Notes under the pieces: generated by a model | The model's input: the letters and a program-made list of their open reading frames with translations, nothing else | Databases searched by the model: none | What the model was told of the DNA's origin: nothing | DNA from: Leishmania martiniquensis | Taxonomy: Eukaryota; Euglenozoa; Kinetoplastea; Trypanosomatida; Trypanosomatidae | Assembly: GCF_017916325.1 (NCBI RefSeq) | Contig: NC_090140.1 | Location: forward strand, 98,501-162,500 | DNA length: 64,000 nt | Reading direction: 5' to 3' | Translations under genes and position numbers: made by a program | Shown: positions 34,121-44,128 of the stretch, in pieces | How the letters are laid out: every line of letters starts with the position of its first letter | How positions within the stretch are numbered: position 1 is the stretch's first letter

Positions 34121-34505
34121 TAGATGGACGGATCAGGTAAAAGTGTCACGGGCGATGTCGCCTGTTACCCTCGGAGATGGATTCGCGAAGAGGGGACGAA
34201 GAAAGAGCGAGGCAAGTGAAAGGGAAGTGCTGAGGCAATGGTGGGCGTGCAGTTGCTGTGCATGCCGCTGCCGCTATGAACTTCTCCTCTTCGATGACGA
34301 GAACAGCTTCTCTCTCCTCTTATTATATATCTATACATTGTTTGTGTCCTCCGAGTTGTGTCTGTGTGTGCGTAAGCCTGTCTGTGTCTGTATCTGTGTC
34401 TGTGTGCGTTAGACGTCTGTCCTCTCCAACGTAAGAGCCGCGGCAACCGCAGTCAAACGCATGTGCGTCACGACGGACACGAGCGCTTCATTTTATATCC
34501 AAACA

Positions 34506-34529
34506 TGTGTGTGTGTGTGTGTGTGTGTG
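34506..34529. repeat. TG dinucleotide run
   Basis: About 12 uninterrupted TG units; a matching CA run lies 125 bp downstream (about 34652-34672), so the pair could fold as a long imperfect stem in the transcript. Confidence 0.7.
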
Positions 34530-34933
34530 CACGGGGAGGGACTCGGTGGGGGCATCGGCAGCGCATCTTGCGCAGCGATGGCTCTTCTCTCCCCCTCTTC
34601 CTCGTTGTGCGCATCGTTCTGAATCGTAGCAACAATCCCCCTCCCTCCGCATACACACACACACACACACACATGCACCGTGTTGAGCGATGCACTCACT
34701 GCATCTGGAGGATCCTTCGCCGTCGACGTGACGTTTCTCGCGCTGCTCCTACCTTGATTCTACGCTTTCTCATCCCTCCATTCCCAATCGCTCTTCCTCT
34801 CGCTTTCGCGAGGGGGCGGCGGAGGCAAAGTTGTTTTGGCCTGCGTCCACACATACGCGCACCCGAGATCGCATCTTCAACAGTCGCCCACAACGAACAA
34901 CGGCTGACAAGCTTGCAAACGCCCCATACATCC

Positions 34934-34972
34934 ATACATATATATTTATATATAGAAATATATATATATATA
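34934..34972. repeat. TA microsatellite upstream of SMC2
   Basis: Imperfect TA repeat with TTTA and GAAA interruptions, about 160 bp upstream of the SMC2 ATG. Confidence 0.7.
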
Positions 34973-35024
34973 CGCCGCGAGGCTGACGACGGGCTCGCAT
35001 CTTTTAGATCTGCCAGCCGGTCCT

Positions 35025-35072
35025 CTTTCCCTTTCCTTCGCCCCTCCTCCCCTCTCGCTACCGCTTTCTCAG
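35025..35072 (+). promoter_or_regulatory. Predicted trans-splice acceptor for SMC2
   Basis: A CT tract (35021-35070) ends ctttctcag, AG at 35071-35072, giving a 57-nt 5'UTR before the ATG at 35130. Confidence 0.55.
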
Positions 35073-35129
35073 CGGCAAGGTCGGCAGAGGCGTGCCTCGC
35101 GTCCGTCGCTCGCCCCTGCAACGGTCATC

Positions 35130-38100
35130 ATGCGGGTGAAGAGCATCGTCATCGACGGCTTCAAGTCGTACGCGCACCGCAAGGAACTTGCAGACCTCAG
35201 CCCCCACTTCAACGCCATCACGGGGCTCAATGGCAGCGGCAAGTCAAACATCTTCGACGCGATTTGCTTTGTCATGGGGATCACCAACCTGAAGCGTGTG
35301 CGTGCCGAGGACCCGCGAGAGCTCATCTTCCGCGCCGGCACGACCGGCGTGCACGCAGCACGGGTGACGATCGAGTTCATAAACGACGACCCCTCCTCCG
35401 CCCCACCCGGCTACAGCTGCGAGGAGTACCCCCTCATCACCATTGGCCGTCAAATCAAGCTTGGTGGGCGGCAGCAGTTCTTCTTCAACAACACCGTGTC
35501 TCTGCAAAGCAAGGTAAAGCGCTTCTTTGAGAGCATCAGCCTCAATGTCGACAACCCCCACTTCATGATCCTGCAGGGCACCGTACACAAGCTTATTGGC
35601 ATGCGCTCGCAGGACATCCTCTCCCTTATCGAGGAGGCTGTCGGCACAAAGGCCTTCGATCACCGCCGCCGCACCGCCGAGACGCTGATCCGCAACAAGG
35701 AGCGCAAGATGGAAGAGATCGACGTGAACATCGAGACGCAGATTCGACCGCTGCTGGAGACGATGCGGGCCGACCAGGAGGAGTATAATGAGTTCATGCG
35801 GAAGCGCGAGAAGATAGAGGAGAAGCAGCGGTTCCGCATCGCACTGCAGTATCACACGCATCAGACCCAGCAGGCGGAGGCGGAGGCGACGGCGGAGGCA
35901 CGCGCGGCGGACATTCGGAGCGCCAAGACGCAGCTTCAGGCGCTGCCGCATCAGGAAGAGGAATTGGCCCGTCGGCTCGTGCGGCTGCAGGATTCACTTG
36001 GTGCCCCAAGCGAGGCAGCCATCTCGCTGCATGAGGAAGAAGATGAGCTCAAGAAGGCGCAGAGCCGCCTTGAGGGACAGCTGGAAAGCTGCACCGAGTC
36101 GCTGACGCAGCTGCAGGCTCGGCTCAAGAACTTGCGAAAGGAGCAGGAGAGACAGCAGTGCAACCACGCCGCCTTCGCAGCGCGGCGGCAGCAACACGAA
36201 CAGATGCTCTCAGAGATCAAGGAGGGCAAGGAGACGTGCGCGAAGCTGAAGAAGGCCCTGAAGCTTCTTCAATCCGGCGTTCAGGCCGGCACCTCGGGCG
36301 TCTCGCTTGCGGAAGAACGACAACAGGTGGACCTGCAGCTTATCGAGCAGCAGTCACTCGTGCACCGCGTCACGGAGCGAGTGGAGGAGCTGGTGAGGCA
36401 GCAGCGACGGGCTGAGGCACACCAGGCCGAGGAGAGCGTCCGTGTGCGCAACCTCGAGCACGAGTACACCAAGGCAAAGGCAGCTCTCGAGAAGGCAGAG
36501 GTGGCGTACGCCCCTTTGGCGGTGAAGCAGGAGCGCAAAGAGGCGCTCGAAGCCGAGATCTCGTCACTGAAGCGTGAGTACCAGGCCGAGTACGAGAACT
36601 TCCAGCGGCAGGTGAGCACGGTCGCCGCGCGCAACTACGATCTGGACTACAACCGTTACGCTTGCCCACCCGACACGGAGGAAAAGGTGCTCGGTCGCGT
36701 CGGCCAACTCATCACTCCAGCCGATCCTCAGCACGCACTGGGGCTCATGGTTGGCGCTCAGAATCAACTGCTCCGCGTCGTTGTCACGGACGATCGCGTT
36801 GCCGAGACAATCATCCGCAGTGGGCTGCGGCAGCGCACCGCCTTCTTTGCGCTGGACAAGCTGCAGCGCCAGCCGGCACACGCCTTTATCGATGACGCGA
36901 AGCTGCAGGCGGCACAACGTGTTGCACAGCAACACGGTGGATGGGTGCACCGCGCACGGGATCTCGTGAAGGTGCAGGAGGCCTCCTCTCCTCACCATCA
37001 GCAGCAGCAGCAGCTCAACGCGCTTGCGGACTTCGTGTTTGGCAGCTTCCTTGTGTGCTCCAGCTTAGGGCTTGCTCAGGAGCTGGCCTACAACCCGTCC
37101 ATCAAGACCAAGGCCGTCACCGTCGAGGGCGAGGTGGCAGAGCCGAACGGCTTGATGACGGGTGGGTCAACGCGGCAGTTGCGTGACATCTTTGCGGATC
37201 TGAAGACGTACACATCGCAGAAAGAGCCTCTGAGGGCGTTGCAGCAGCGCACGCGCGCACTGGAGGACGAGTACACCACCCTGCGTGATACACTCCGGCA
37301 GCACCAGCGTGACGTTCAGGCCTACAAGGCAGCGGAGGCGGCGGCAGAATTGTCGAGGCAGCGCCACATCGTCGCCGTAAACAGCGCGCACAGCGGCGCT
37401 GCAGAGCTGAAGGAGCAAGTGGAACGGGAGCAGGCCGCGCTGGCCGAGGCGCACGAGAAGCTGACGATGCTGCAGGCGAGGCGGCACGAGTTGACGGCGC
37501 AGGCGCAAGCAACAGACCTGAACGCGGCGCGGAAGGAAATGGCGAATCAACTCACCGAAGCAGAGGCTCACGTGGTGCGGCTGATGGCTGAGGAGGAGCG
37601 CGGCGCGGCCGAGTTCGAGCGGCTCGAGGCGGACATTGAGCAGCAGGCAGCGGACTTGTCTCGCAAAATACAGGACACAGCGGAGGAGCTGGCGCAGCAA
37701 CAGAGTCAGAAGCTGAAGCTGGCGGCGCAGGTGGAAGAGTTGGCGCAGCAGCTGGCGGCGGTGCAGGCGCGGTATAGGGAGAACGAGGAGCGGCGCCAGA
37801 GGCTGGAGAAGGAGGTCGACGAAGCACAAGAGGAGCTGACGGGCCTCGCGGAGCGCAAAGCCACGCTTGACAATCTGATAAAGAACGGCGAGGTGGAGCT
37901 GAGGGAGCACAGCCGGTGCCTTGAGAACCTGCGCCGCCACGTGCACGAAGCGGAGCAGCGCCACAGCTGGCTCCTCGAGGCCCGAGAGACGTTCAATCAG
38001 CCGGGCGGCACATACAACTTCAGCGATGCGGCACGCACCGCGGCCATCCTGAATGAGCTGCGCACGATCGAAGCGCGTGCTGCCGTGATGTCCAACAAAT

Positions 38101-38768
38101 TCTCGCAAAAGTCCGCCATTCTGTACGAGGAGCGGCGCCGCGAATACGAGGAGCTCGTGAAGCAGCGCACCGCCCTTGGCGAGGACAAGGAGGCGATCCA
38201 GCGCTGCATCACGGAGATCGAGTCGAAGAAGTGGGGCGCGCTGGATCGCATGGTCGGCGTGGTCAGCTCCATCTTTGGAAAGCTGTTTGCCACCTGTCTG
38301 CCTGGCGCGGCGGCGCAGCTGCTGGAGGAGCGCGATGCGGCGAACCACCTCACTGGCCTCCGTGTCCTTGTCTCCTTCAACGAGAAGCCCAGAGAGTCGC
38401 TCTCCGAGCTCAGCGGTGGGCAGCGCTCACTGCTCGCGCTGTGTCTAATACTCGCCATCCTGCGCGTTCGCCCCGCCCCGCTGTACATTCTGGACGAGGT
38501 GGACGCTGCCCTCGACCCCAGCCACACCCAAAACATTGGTCGCATGCTGCAGCTGTACTTTCCTCGCTCACAGTTTCTTCTAGTGTCGCTGAAGGACGGC
38601 ATGTTCAGCAACGCCAACGTACTGTACCACATACGGAACGCGCAGGGATACTCGGAGGTGACACGTATCGTGCACAATCCGGCGCCGCAGCACACATCCG
38701 CCCACGGCGACACGCGACCCGAGGCGAGCAATGTTGACCAAGACACGGCGGTGGTCTCCTCTGTGTAA
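35130..38768 (+). CDS. SMC2: Condensin subunit SMC2
   Basis: 1212 residues, ATG at 35130, the normal size for SMC2. The start MRVKSIVIDGFKSYA and the Walker A segment ITGLNGSGKSN (Lys38) match SMC2 (which typically begins with a very similar IDGFKSYAQR/ITGLNGSGKSN) rather than SMC1, 3 or 4. Two long coiled coils (about 165-500 and 690-1030) flank the hinge (about 510-680). The C-terminal head has the ABC signature LSGGQRSL (Ser1095) and Walker B YILDEVDAALD (Asp1122/Glu1123). SMC2 pairs with SMC4 in condensin to compact mitotic chromosomes. After the last conserved segment there is a ~35-residue polar tail. The stop codon lies just 2 nt before the homology of a 478-bp inverted-repeat element begins, so the tail or 3'UTR may have been reshaped by that element. 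Confidence 0.95.
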   Translation: MRVKSIVIDGFKSYAHRKELADLSPHFNAITGLNGSGKSNIFDAICFVMGITNLKRVRAEDPRELIFRAGTTGVHAARVTIEFINDDPSSAPPGYSCEEYPLITIGRQIKLGGRQQFFFNNTVSLQSKVKRFFESISLNVDNPHFMILQGTVHKLIGMRSQDILSLIEEAVGTKAFDHRRRTAETLIRNKERKMEEIDVNIETQIRPLLETMRADQEEYNEFMRKREKIEEKQRFRIALQYHTHQTQQAEAEATAEARAADIRSAKTQLQALPHQEEELARRLVRLQDSLGAPSEAAISLHEEEDELKKAQSRLEGQLESCTESLTQLQARLKNLRKEQERQQCNHAAFAARRQQHEQMLSEIKEGKETCAKLKKALKLLQSGVQAGTSGVSLAEERQQVDLQLIEQQSLVHRVTERVEELVRQQRRAEAHQAEESVRVRNLEHEYTKAKAALEKAEVAYAPLAVKQERKEALEAEISSLKREYQAEYENFQRQVSTVAARNYDLDYNRYACPPDTEEKVLGRVGQLITPADPQHALGLMVGAQNQLLRVVVTDDRVAETIIRSGLRQRTAFFALDKLQRQPAHAFIDDAKLQAAQRVAQQHGGWVHRARDLVKVQEASSPHHQQQQQLNALADFVFGSFLVCSSLGLAQELAYNPSIKTKAVTVEGEVAEPNGLMTGGSTRQLRDIFADLKTYTSQKEPLRALQQRTRALEDEYTTLRDTLRQHQRDVQAYKAAEAAAELSRQRHIVAVNSAHSGAAELKEQVEREQAALAEAHEKLTMLQARRHELTAQAQATDLNAARKEMANQLTEAEAHVVRLMAEEERGAAEFERLEADIEQQAADLSRKIQDTAEELAQQQSQKLKLAAQVEELAQQLAAVQARYRENEERRQRLEKEVDEAQEELTGLAERKATLDNLIKNGEVELREHSRCLENLRRHVHEAEQRHSWLLEARETFNQPGGTYNFSDAARTAAILNELRTIEARAAVMSNKFSQKSAILYEERRREYEELVKQRTALGEDKEAIQRCITEIESKKWGALDRMVGVVSSIFGKLFATCLPGAAAQLLEERDAANHLTGLRVLVSFNEKPRESLSELSGGQRSLLALCLILAILRVRPAPLYILDEVDAALDPSHTQNIGRMLQLYFPRSQFLLVSLKDGMFSNANVLYHIRNAQGYSEVTRIVHNPAPQHTSAHGDTRPEASNVDQDTAVVSSV

Positions 38769-38770
38769 GC

Positions 38771-39248
38771 ACACACATACACACAGTAGACGGCATACGT
38801 GGGTGCGCAGCAGCCGCGGAGAGACTGCTTCGCCGTAACGCGGCGATTCAGTCACCGGAGCACAGCCTCCGCCTCACAGGTCGCCTCGCTGCCGCGCCCG
38901 TTTTGCCGGCTGCCGTGCGGTGCATCCGTCGTGGCGACCCGGGCCGCCCCCACACCAGTGGGCCGCAAGGGCTGGATGGGGCGCGCACCACGCAGATGGC
39001 GCGGACGTGTGCACGGTCGCGGGCGACTCCGACGCAGCGTCATCCTGTGCCTGGCTGGCGGCATGGGCAGCAATGCAGTGCCTTGGTGTCCCCCACATGG
39101 CGGGTGCTCAGCTCTGCTGCCACCAGGGAGGGGGGCGGCTCGGCGCTGCCTATGGTGTGAAGGGTGGACCTGCCTGACTTTCCCCACCCCGCCCCCATCA
39201 CCGTCGAAAGTGTCGGCGCCGGTGGGAGGGGGCGCAGTGCCCCTGAGG
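38771..39248 (+). repeat. Left arm of 478-bp inverted repeat, retroposon-like (SIDER-like candidate)
   Basis: Aligns without gaps to the reverse complement of 56893-57370: paired positions always sum to 96141, for example 38781-38790 with 57351-57360 and 39248 with 56893. All internal stretches compared by eye and all conceptual translations are identical across the arm, except within the CA-rich edge. Similarity stops sharply at 39248. Size (~0.5 kb), position immediately downstream of a coding sequence and lack of coding capacity are typical of the short degenerate retroposons (LmSIDER) found in Leishmania 3'UTRs. That label is an inference; the inverted repeat itself is seen directly. Confidence 0.9.
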
Positions 39249-39925
39249 ACGTCACGCGCACCTGAAGATGCACACACACACACACACTCGCACTCACAGG
39301 CACACGCCTCCCCTGCTTTCTTTCTTGCTATTCCCCACGTCATCGGCAGCAGTGAGAGGTGCGTCGTGCCACATAGAATGGGCTAACAGCTTCGTCTCGG
39401 CGCACTTCGGTGGGAGGCATGTCACGCTCCCCACCACCACCACCCCCACCCTCTGCCTCCCTTTCCCTCTCTCAATGGAGTTCGCACTTCACTTCGCGGA
39501 GACACCGAAGAGGACTGAGAGCTGCGCGGCGAGAGGGACGGACGCGCCTCTCTCCTTCAGCAATGAGGTGACATGTGTGCCGAGTCGGAGGGGGAGGGAT
39601 AGGGGGACGGCGAAGAATCGCTCGGCGCGTGTGCTGTATTGTGAATGCTTTCTGCTGGTCGAGCGCTTTCTCCTCACTGCCGCTATACGCTCGACTCTCT
39701 CTCTCTGTCCCCCCCACACACACACAACCCCACACCCTTCGCATTATGCTGTCGCTTTACCGTCAGCTCTCCACCATAGACACCAACCCGCGGTGCTCAT
39801 CCATCGCGCTCCAGAACGCCGGCGGTGCCGCATTCGTCCACACACACACACATCACGCACAGCTCCTATCGGGCGAGGCAAGTGAAGACAGGGAGAGAGA
39901 GACAGGAAGGGCATACGCCCCGGTA
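39249..39925. other. Intergenic / 5'UTR region of the APC3 gene
   Basis: Holds a CA run at about 39270-39287, a TC tract at 39686-39712 and a CA tract near 39715-39730, then CA/GA simple sequence at 39838-39905. An in-frame ATG at 39746 precedes the preferred start, but its 60 codons would translate CA and GA repeats. Confidence 0.55.
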
Positions 39926-42706
39926 ATGTCTGCCACGCCGCCGCCACCCTCGTCCACCCCCTCTGCTGCGCATTCGCACGCACGTGCTTCTCCTGGCGCT
40001 CACCACGGGCAGGACAGCGGCGTCTATTGGCGAGTGTCACCGCACGAACGATCCGGCGCATCGCCTTCGTCATCGCCAATGTACCCGTCGAGCCATTCGC
40101 GCCGTGGTGGCGGTGACACACACATTCGTGTGCACGTGAGCAGCTCTGCTCACACTTATGCAGCAGCGTCGCGCGCGATGGCAGCGCCTCGTATGCCTGC
40201 GTCACGCTCTACCCCAGATGTCGCTGGACGCCACGCTGCGTCGCCGCTGCCCTCCGCCTCTGCGGCTTCGCCGCCCTCGTCGTTCATCTCGTTCGATCTT
40301 CTGCGCAGCCTCAACGCCAGTGTTCAGGAAAGCCTCGCCGGGTACATGTACGCAGACGCCATCGAGCTGGCGCAGCATCTCTTCGACTTGGAGGCGTCCC
40401 ACGCGCACCTGCACCTCCTCGCCCACTGCTACACCCTAGGCGGGGCCACCGGCACGGCGTACCGGCTGCTACAGCACCACTATCCTTTCCTGGAGCCACA
40501 CGTGACGCGTCCTCGAACAGCTGGGGCTCCTACAATCGCTGCTGGCGGGCCGGCAGGGGTGCCGAGCAGTGCCCTTCCGTTCGATGCGCGCCGCACCTGG
40601 GCAACCTCCCACGGCATGCGCCAGCCGCAGCACCCGTTCTCGCCTGGCATGGCCTCGACAGCTGCAGCAGCAGCGTCCTCACCTTCCGGCAATGGAAACA
40701 GTGTTACCTCGGACGCGTTCGAGCTGGGCTACGAGACGGTTGACCTGCAGTCGCAGTGGGACTGCCAGTACCTTCTCGGTGTGTGCTGCTATCACACCCA
40801 GCACTACGAGGACGGCGCCAAAGTATTGTCACAGCTCCTGTACGTGAATCACCAAGTCACCACCGCCTTCAACACGCTTCAGCGGAGGCTGCAGCAGCTT
40901 TGTCAGCAGCAGCAGCAAGGGTCCGTGCGCGGTAGTACGAGCGAGGAAGACAACACTGGCCTGGCGGCAGCAATACGTGCCACAGAGAGGCAGCTGCAGG
41001 CCCACGCTTTCGTGACGGAGGCGCGCACCTCGCAGGTGCTGTACTGGCTAGGTCTGTGCGAGAAGCGTCGTCAGCGACCCCCGATCGCGGCCGAGCACCT
41101 GCGCCGTGCGTACGTCGCTCACCCAATTCGCCTCGACGCCTTCAAAGAGTACGTGCACTTGGTGTGGCCGTCGGAGCAGGTGGTGCAGTCGCTGCTCGCT
41201 GTAAAAGAGCCGCTGATTGAGGAAGAGGAAGCCGAAGCCTACGCCGCGGAGCCGTCGCACCAGCGTCAGCGACCTCCGCAGCGTCGAGGGCGCGAAGCCG
41301 CCGACACCGCTGTCGACGCGAACGCAGACGCAGACGATGAGGAGCAGCGTGCGCCACGTGTCGGTACTGCTGCTGCGGCGGCGGCGGCAGCTCCCGCAGG
41401 AGGCGGTGGTGATAACTGTAGTGCTGCGACTGCCCCGCCGTATGCCACGCAGCCGGTACGAACAGAGCTGTCGGTGGCAGGGCTCCCAGCCCCTCGCCTG
41501 ACGGCCGCACAGCGACGATGCGTGCAGCAGCACATGCGGCCCTTCCTGTACGCTGCCTTCCTCGGTCGGACCTACCGCTGCCCAGAGGCAGTGGGGGCCC
41601 TTCACAGGCTGCTTGCTCAGGCGCAGCAGCAGCAGCAGCAACAGCGAGTGGCGGCATCGTCGCCCATGGTAACCGCACGGCACGGGTCGGCGCGTCCTGG
41701 TGAGGCGCGCCCGCCTTCCTCCTCCTCTTCTGCGCCGCTGCGGCAAAACCAAAGTGGCGGCAGCGCAGCAGCCGTAAACGCAGCAACAGCTTCATCCACC
41801 GCGGTCGCGTCTGCTACCTCGCCGTGGCTGCTCCGCCAGCTTGCCCTCGCTCTTTTCCACAACGGCGATGTGCAGGAAAGCGTTGACGTCTTTGAGCGGC
41901 TGCTGCGTGTCGCACCATGGGAGCTGACGAGCCCCGCACTCGTCTTCTACAGCACAGCTCTCTGGCACCTGAAGAGCGAAAGTGCGCTTGGCAGCCTTGC
42001 GCAACGGCTGACCGATGCGGAGCCGCTCAGTGCCACTACCCTGTGCGTCGTCGCCAACGCATACAGCCTCATCAAGGACCCTCGCGATGCGCTGGTCATG
42101 CTGAAGCGGGCTGTACAGGTGGCGCCGACGCTGGCGTACGCGCACGCCCTGCTTGGGTACGAGCTGCTCGGCCAGGATAGCAAAATAGAGGCAGAGGCGG
42201 CCTTCAAGGCGGCGCTCGCCGAGGATGCGTCGCTGTATATCGCCTACGCCGGCCTCGGTGAGCGCTTCATGAGGGAGGAGCAGATTGAGAAGGCTCGAGG
42301 GTATTACCGGGAGGCCGTCGCCCTGAACCCAACCCCGGCCATTGTAAACCGCTTTGCCCTGACGTACCACCGCCAGGGCAAGTCGCCCGCTGACCTCAAG
42401 ACGGCGCTGCGACTTTACAGCGAGTCCCTAGAGCGGCACCCGAATAACGTCACGGCACGGCGGCAGCGCGCCGATGTTCTGCTGCGGCTCGACCAACCGA
42501 AGCAAGCTCTGGAAGAGCTCGAGGCGCTGCTGCTGCAGTGCCCCGGCGAGGCTGTCGTCTACGTGACCTTGGCGGAGTGCATGGTGTGCCTGCGGCGCCC
42601 ACGTGAGGCCCTGCGGTACTACCAGGCCGCCATGCACCTCGATCCTCGGCGGGAGAGCTATGTACAGGGCTGCATTGACCAACTCGTCGCAGCGAACATG
42701 CTGTAA
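39926..42706 (+). CDS. CDC27: Anaphase-promoting complex subunit 3 (CDC27), TPR protein
   Basis: 926 residues from the ATG at 39926. Residues 1-110 are Ser/Pro/His-rich and probably disordered. The N-terminal TPR part begins SLNASVQESLAGYMYADAIE and continues with DLQSQWDCQYLLGVCCYHTQ, as in CDC27 N-terminal dimerisation domains. Low-complexity Gln/Ala/Gly inserts follow. A C-terminal block of about seven TPRs (from LLRQLALALFHNGDVQESVD to the end) includes AYAHALLGYELLG..., aligned with the CDC27 segment that reads YAYTLLGHE in animals. CDC27 is a TPR subunit of the APC/C ubiquitin ligase that receives coactivators and drives mitotic exit. The start could instead be the ATG at 39746 (60 residues longer), which looks like UTR. 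It lies directly inside the left arm of the inverted repeat. Confidence 0.87.
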   Translation: MSATPPPPSSTPSAAHSHARASPGAHHGQDSGVYWRVSPHERSGASPSSSPMYPSSHSRRGGGDTHIRVHVSSSAHTYAAASRAMAAPRMPASRSTPDVAGRHAASPLPSASAASPPSSFISFDLLRSLNASVQESLAGYMYADAIELAQHLFDLEASHAHLHLLAHCYTLGGATGTAYRLLQHHYPFLEPHVTRPRTAGAPTIAAGGPAGVPSSALPFDARRTWATSHGMRQPQHPFSPGMASTAAAAASSPSGNGNSVTSDAFELGYETVDLQSQWDCQYLLGVCCYHTQHYEDGAKVLSQLLYVNHQVTTAFNTLQRRLQQLCQQQQQGSVRGSTSEEDNTGLAAAIRATERQLQAHAFVTEARTSQVLYWLGLCEKRRQRPPIAAEHLRRAYVAHPIRLDAFKEYVHLVWPSEQVVQSLLAVKEPLIEEEEAEAYAAEPSHQRQRPPQRRGREAADTAVDANADADDEEQRAPRVGTAAAAAAAAPAGGGGDNCSAATAPPYATQPVRTELSVAGLPAPRLTAAQRRCVQQHMRPFLYAAFLGRTYRCPEAVGALHRLLAQAQQQQQQQRVAASSPMVTARHGSARPGEARPPSSSSSAPLRQNQSGGSAAAVNAATASSTAVASATSPWLLRQLALALFHNGDVQESVDVFERLLRVAPWELTSPALVFYSTALWHLKSESALGSLAQRLTDAEPLSATTLCVVANAYSLIKDPRDALVMLKRAVQVAPTLAYAHALLGYELLGQDSKIEAEAAFKAALAEDASLYIAYAGLGERFMREEQIEKARGYYREAVALNPTPAIVNRFALTYHRQGKSPADLKTALRLYSESLERHPNNVTARRQRADVLLRLDQPKQALEELEALLLQCPGEAVVYVTLAECMVCLRRPREALRYYQAAMHLDPRRESYVQGCIDQLVAANML

Positions 42707-43792
42707 GGCTGCCTGAGCTGCCTCGGCGAAGGCGGCGGCGCTGTGGGCTACGGCGGCACGCGCTACTGCTTTCAACAGAGATGAAGGCGCGAACGGGTGC
42801 GAAAAAAAAGGGGACATCATTCTGTGGGCAAGTGGACGGGCCCATTATACATCATCCCGTAACGGCCGCGCAGAGATGGTGTACGCCATCTGGCTGCCCT
42901 CGTTCGATTTCTAGGAGACATAGACGCTGTTGAGCGCCTCTGCCAGCCCTTTGGTGGTGTGTTGGCGGCGCACACACTCTGCCGAGGAACCGGTACAACG
43001 AAAGCCATCTCCGTACCGCCTGCTCTGGCGTGAGAGACCGTTTTCATGGCCGAGGTCGTCCTCGTGTGCCTTAACGTGCTGCATGGACGCTCTGCTGTCT
43101 GTGGCGTGCACCCGTGTCGGGGCCTCTTCTCGCTGCCCGAGCCGCACGTGCTTTCCACGGCAACGGTCACTGTGCAGTGCTGCACAAGATCGCAGCCGAG
43201 CGCACGCGCCAGAAGCGCTCACCCCCTCCTCCTCCCTCCCCACCCGCTCCTTCACTCCTCCTCCGGTGTGCCGCTGCTACGGCCTCCCCACTCCTCTGCG
43301 CACCTCCACCATAGAGCGCCGCCTCCCGGCACACATCTTGTCAGGCGCCGGCACCCGCACACACGCCCCAGCAGCGAGCAGGAGAAGTGTACCCTTGTCG
43401 GGCACCCAACATTGTCCCCCTTTCCCCCGCCACCCCCCCCCAGCGGTCAAGGCACGAGGGGCGCCGAGACGAGGGGCGCGTTGCAGACACCCACGCGTAG
43501 GCGCATGAAGCCCTGCTGACTCACTGGCCACTCTAGGCACTTTTTCTTGGGAGTGTAAGCCTGCCGGTATTCAGCTGCGTGCAGGGTGCGGCGTGCGGTG
43601 TGGTGAGCTTGCAGACATCCAGCTAGCCCTACCTGAAGCGCATCTCCGAATCCGCTCTCCGTTAGCGCCGCCACTTGCCTGTCGCTCAGAATATCTGCGC
43701 CTTTGTGCATTACGCGCACATACACGAAGAAATAAAAAAAGCAGTCGCGCATCCCCCGCTCGCCTCCGTCGGCCTCTCCCTTTCCTCCGAGG
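42707..43792. other. Intergenic / UTR region, 1.1 kb
   Basis: Moderately complex sequence without a convincing gene. C-rich tracts near 43220-43265 and 43420-43442, and a pyrimidine tract at 43764-43788 immediately before the dynein light chain ATG. Confidence 0.5.
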
Positions 43793-44128
43793 ATGGCCTC
43801 CGCCGATCGCATCACGTTGGCCGACGACGCCTCCGTGATCTGCGAAGACGTCGCCCACTCTCTCTTCAACCACGAAACGCGCTACCAGCACAGCAAGATC
43901 GCCGGTCTCGTATCCGCCATCTCCGATCAGGTGGTGCAACGGTTGACGCAGGAGGCGAGGCTGCCGCGCAAGTACGTTGTCCTCGTCACGATCCTGCAGA
44001 AGAATGGTGCTGGCGCGCAGATGATCTCGTCGTGCTCGTGGAACCCCACGAGCGATGCGTGCTACGTATACAAGGCGGAGAATAAGGCCATGCACTGCAT
44101 CATCACGGTTTACGGGGTCACCGTATAG
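43793..44128 (+). CDS. Tctex-type dynein light chain (DYNLT family)
   Basis: 111 residues, ATG at 43793, the normal size of the family. It has an alpha-helical first half (DDASVICEDVAHSLFNHETR, then YQHSKIAGLVSAISDQVVQR) and a beta-rich second half (KYVVLVTILQKNGAGAQMIS, SSCSWNPTSDACYVYKAEN, MHCIITVYGVTV). The K.VV...I.Q..G.G......C.W....D......W/Y pattern is the Tctex1 signature. These dimeric light chains bind dynein intermediate chains in cytoplasmic, axonemal or intraflagellar-transport dyneins; the sequence does not tell which. A pyrimidine tract abuts the ATG, so the used AG acceptor is probably one further upstream, for example 43688-43689. Confidence 0.93.
   Translation: MASADRITLADDASVICEDVAHSLFNHETRYQHSKIAGLVSAISDQVVQRLTQEARLPRKYVVLVTILQKNGAGAQMISSCSWNPTSDACYVYKAENKAMHCIITVYGVTV

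Larger units (their letters stand above)
33050..35129. other. Large intergenic / UTR region, 2.1 kb
   Basis: Pyrimidine tracts (33340-33420, 33690-33785, 33950-33980), TA/TG microsatellites at 34069-34120 and 34934-34972, a TG run at 34506-34529 and a CA run near 34652-34672. The SMC2 splice acceptor lies at its right end. No gene is seen. Confidence 0.55.

Noticed and set aside
39746..39925. 60-residue longer start for CDC27
   Set aside because: There is an in-frame ATG, but the codons translate CA and GA repeats, and the first AG after the TC tract lies downstream of it.
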